A DNA stretch of 6,655 nucleotides, taken from contig DHPL01000009.1 in NCBI GenBank assembly GCA_002407905.1, forward strand, positions 43,925-50,579. Reading direction: 5' to 3'. Below are positions 5,582 to 6,655 of the stretch, piece by piece (within the stretch, counting starts at the first letter, position 1; the number at the start of each line of letters is the position of its first letter). Made by a program: the position numbers and the translations under genes. The notes below the pieces were generated by a model. It did not search any database. It was not told the DNA's origin and worked only from the letters and a program-made list of their open reading frames with translations. Origin of the DNA: Anaerolineaceae bacterium UBA5365 (GTDB lineage: Bacteria; Chloroflexota; Anaerolineae; Anaerolineales; Anaerolineaceae).

Positions 5582-6655
5582 TTATTTTGGCGGCGGCTCT
5601 CCGCGCAGGATCTCTTTGACCGCGGAAGCAATAAACATGCTGCCGCTCACCAGGATGCCTTTCTTATTACCGGCTAGTTCCAGGGCACGGGCAATAGCCG
5701 CCTCTGCCGGCAGGATGGCTTCGACGCTGGCGTGGTGTCTGCCAACGATTTCGGCCAGCTCGTGGGCCTCTTTTGCCCTCGGGTGCAGGCTTTGCGTGGC
5801 GATCACGTGTTCTACACGGGGCAGGATGGCATCCAGCATGGCATCCATTTCCTTATCCGCACTTGACCCAAATAGGAAGATGAAGGGCATGCCGGGGAAG
5901 TATTCGTCCAGGGCTTCACGTAGTTTGAGCATCGAATCGCCGTTATGGGCTGAATCGAGTACGATGGGCGGGCGCTTGCGCAGTAATTCAAAGCGCAGCG
6001 GCCACTGCGTTTGGCGGTAGCCGCTTTGCAGGTCCCGGCGGCTTAAGTTGAATCCTGAATCACGGAGAACATCCAGAGCAGCCAGGGCTGTGACCGCGTT
6101 GCTCAACTGGTGAGCACCCAGCAGCGGCAAAGTCAACTTAACGGCGGGACGGGCGAGCGATTTGGCTGGTGCCTGGGGCAATGCCTCGATACTCAGCCTT
6201 TGGCGGTCGAGCGAGTGGTGTAATTCCTGCCAGGAATAAGCTTCTTCAACCTTGATCACCGGGCTCTGACGTTCCGAAGCCAGCCGCAGAAGCTCCTTGC
6301 GGGCTTCAGGTACCTGCAGAGCCAGAACAACCGGTACACCGGGCTTGATGATGCCGCCCTTTTCATGGGCGATCTCGGTAAGCGTGTCGCCCAGGACGCT
6401 CATGTGGTCGTAAGAGATGGATGTGATCACAGATACCAGCGGATGGACGATATTCGTGCTGTCTACCCGGCCGCCCATACCAACTTCCACCACGGCAATG
6501 TCCACTTTTTGCTGCTGAAAATACAGGAAGGCTAAAACCGTGAACAAGTCAAATGAACTGACATCCGTTTCCACCTTGGTAAGCGGGCGGAGCCGGTCGG
6601 TCAGTGCAATGAGAGAATTTTGGTCGATGGGAACAAAATCCACCTGGATGCGCTC
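5582..6655 (-). CDS. folC: Folylpolyglutamate synthase / dihydrofolate synthase, N-terminus outside window
   Basis: FolC ligates glutamate to folates using ATP; many bacterial forms also make dihydrofolate from dihydropteroate. The frame is open to the window edge (ERIQ precedes the GTG at 6643), so that GTG is probably internal. 357 residues are visible and roughly 70-80 are missing, including the P-loop GTNGKGS region. Visible Mur-ligase-family motifs are VEVGMGGR (about 6467-6490), ITSISYDH with the metal-binding histidine (6404-6427), LGDTLTEIAHEKGGIIKPG (6338-6394, the EK lysine being the one usually carbamylated), GAHQLSNA (6095-6118), and LDSAHNGDS (5933-5959) in the C-terminal domain. 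EVGMGGR and the LGDT segment separate it from MurC-F. The usual DGAHNP and EKAG appear here as DSAHNG and EKGG, conservative changes that keep the key H, N and K. The C-terminus ends in PPPK. It lies 40 bp upstream of lon, probably in one transcript. Whether it has both activities cannot be read from this fragment. Confidence 0.94.
   Translation of the reverse strand, partial: ERIQVDFVPIDQNSLIALTDRLRPLTKVETDVSSFDLFTVLAFLYFQQQKVDIAVVEVGMGGRVDSTNIVHPLVSVITSISYDHMSVLGDTLTEIAHEKGGIIKPGVPVVLALQVPEARKELLRLASERQSPVIKVEEAYSWQELHHSLDRQRLSIEALPQAPAKSLARPAVKLTLPLLGAHQLSNAVTALAALDVLRDSGFNLSRRDLQSGYRQTQWPLRFELLRKRPPIVLDSAHNGDSMLKLREALDEYFPGMPFIFLFGSSADKEMDAMLDAILPRVEHVIATQSLHPRAKEAHELAEIVGRHHASVEAILPAEAAIARALELAGNKKGILVSGSMFIASAVKEILRGEPPPK

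Noticed and set aside
5616..6020. 134-residue plus-strand frame opposite folC
   Set aside because: It has a Ser/Arg/Met-rich composition typical of a shadow frame and overlaps conserved FolC motifs.
6641..6643. GTG as the true start of folC
   Set aside because: The frame continues upstream to the window edge with ERIQ, matching the conserved segment before this point, and a start here would delete the P-loop.

Overview
The window looks like ordinary chromosomal housekeeping DNA from a bacterium, most likely a member of Chloroflexota (Anaerolineae-like). This is an inference from three things: moderately GC-rich coding sequence, a CoaD of the HYGH/YDRPLK type, and a short coiled-coil protein downstream of coaD that resembles a family I know from Chloroflexota and, as SepIVA, from Actinobacteria. 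No phage, IS element, CRISPR array, rRNA, tRNA or toxin-antitoxin gene is visible, and coding density is about 96 percent.

Left half, plus strand (1-3021): the 3' part of recG (branch-migrating DNA helicase, cut by the window edge) runs straight into coaD (phosphopantetheine adenylyltransferase) through a one-base TAATG stop/start overlap. After a 169-bp intergenic gap comes a 164-residue coiled-coil protein with an acidic tail (SepIVA/DivIVA-like). This block ends at a strong intrinsic terminator.

Right half, minus strand (3034-6655): folC (folylpolyglutamate/dihydrofolate synthase, N-terminus outside the window) is followed after 40 bp by lon, an 835-residue ATP-dependent serine protease with a complete AAA+ and Ser/Lys protease core but an unusual N-terminal domain.

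The two blocks converge with only 12 bp between stop codons, so the terminator of the plus-strand block lies inside the last codons of lon. The genes do not form one pathway: they cover DNA repair (recG), coenzyme A synthesis (coaD), probable envelope or division organisation (the coiled-coil protein), folate metabolism (folC) and protein quality control (lon). The points most worth following are the SepIVA-like protein next to coaD, the dual-use terminator/lon tail, and the divergent Lon substrate-binding domain. I did not find a convincing undescribed multi-gene system.
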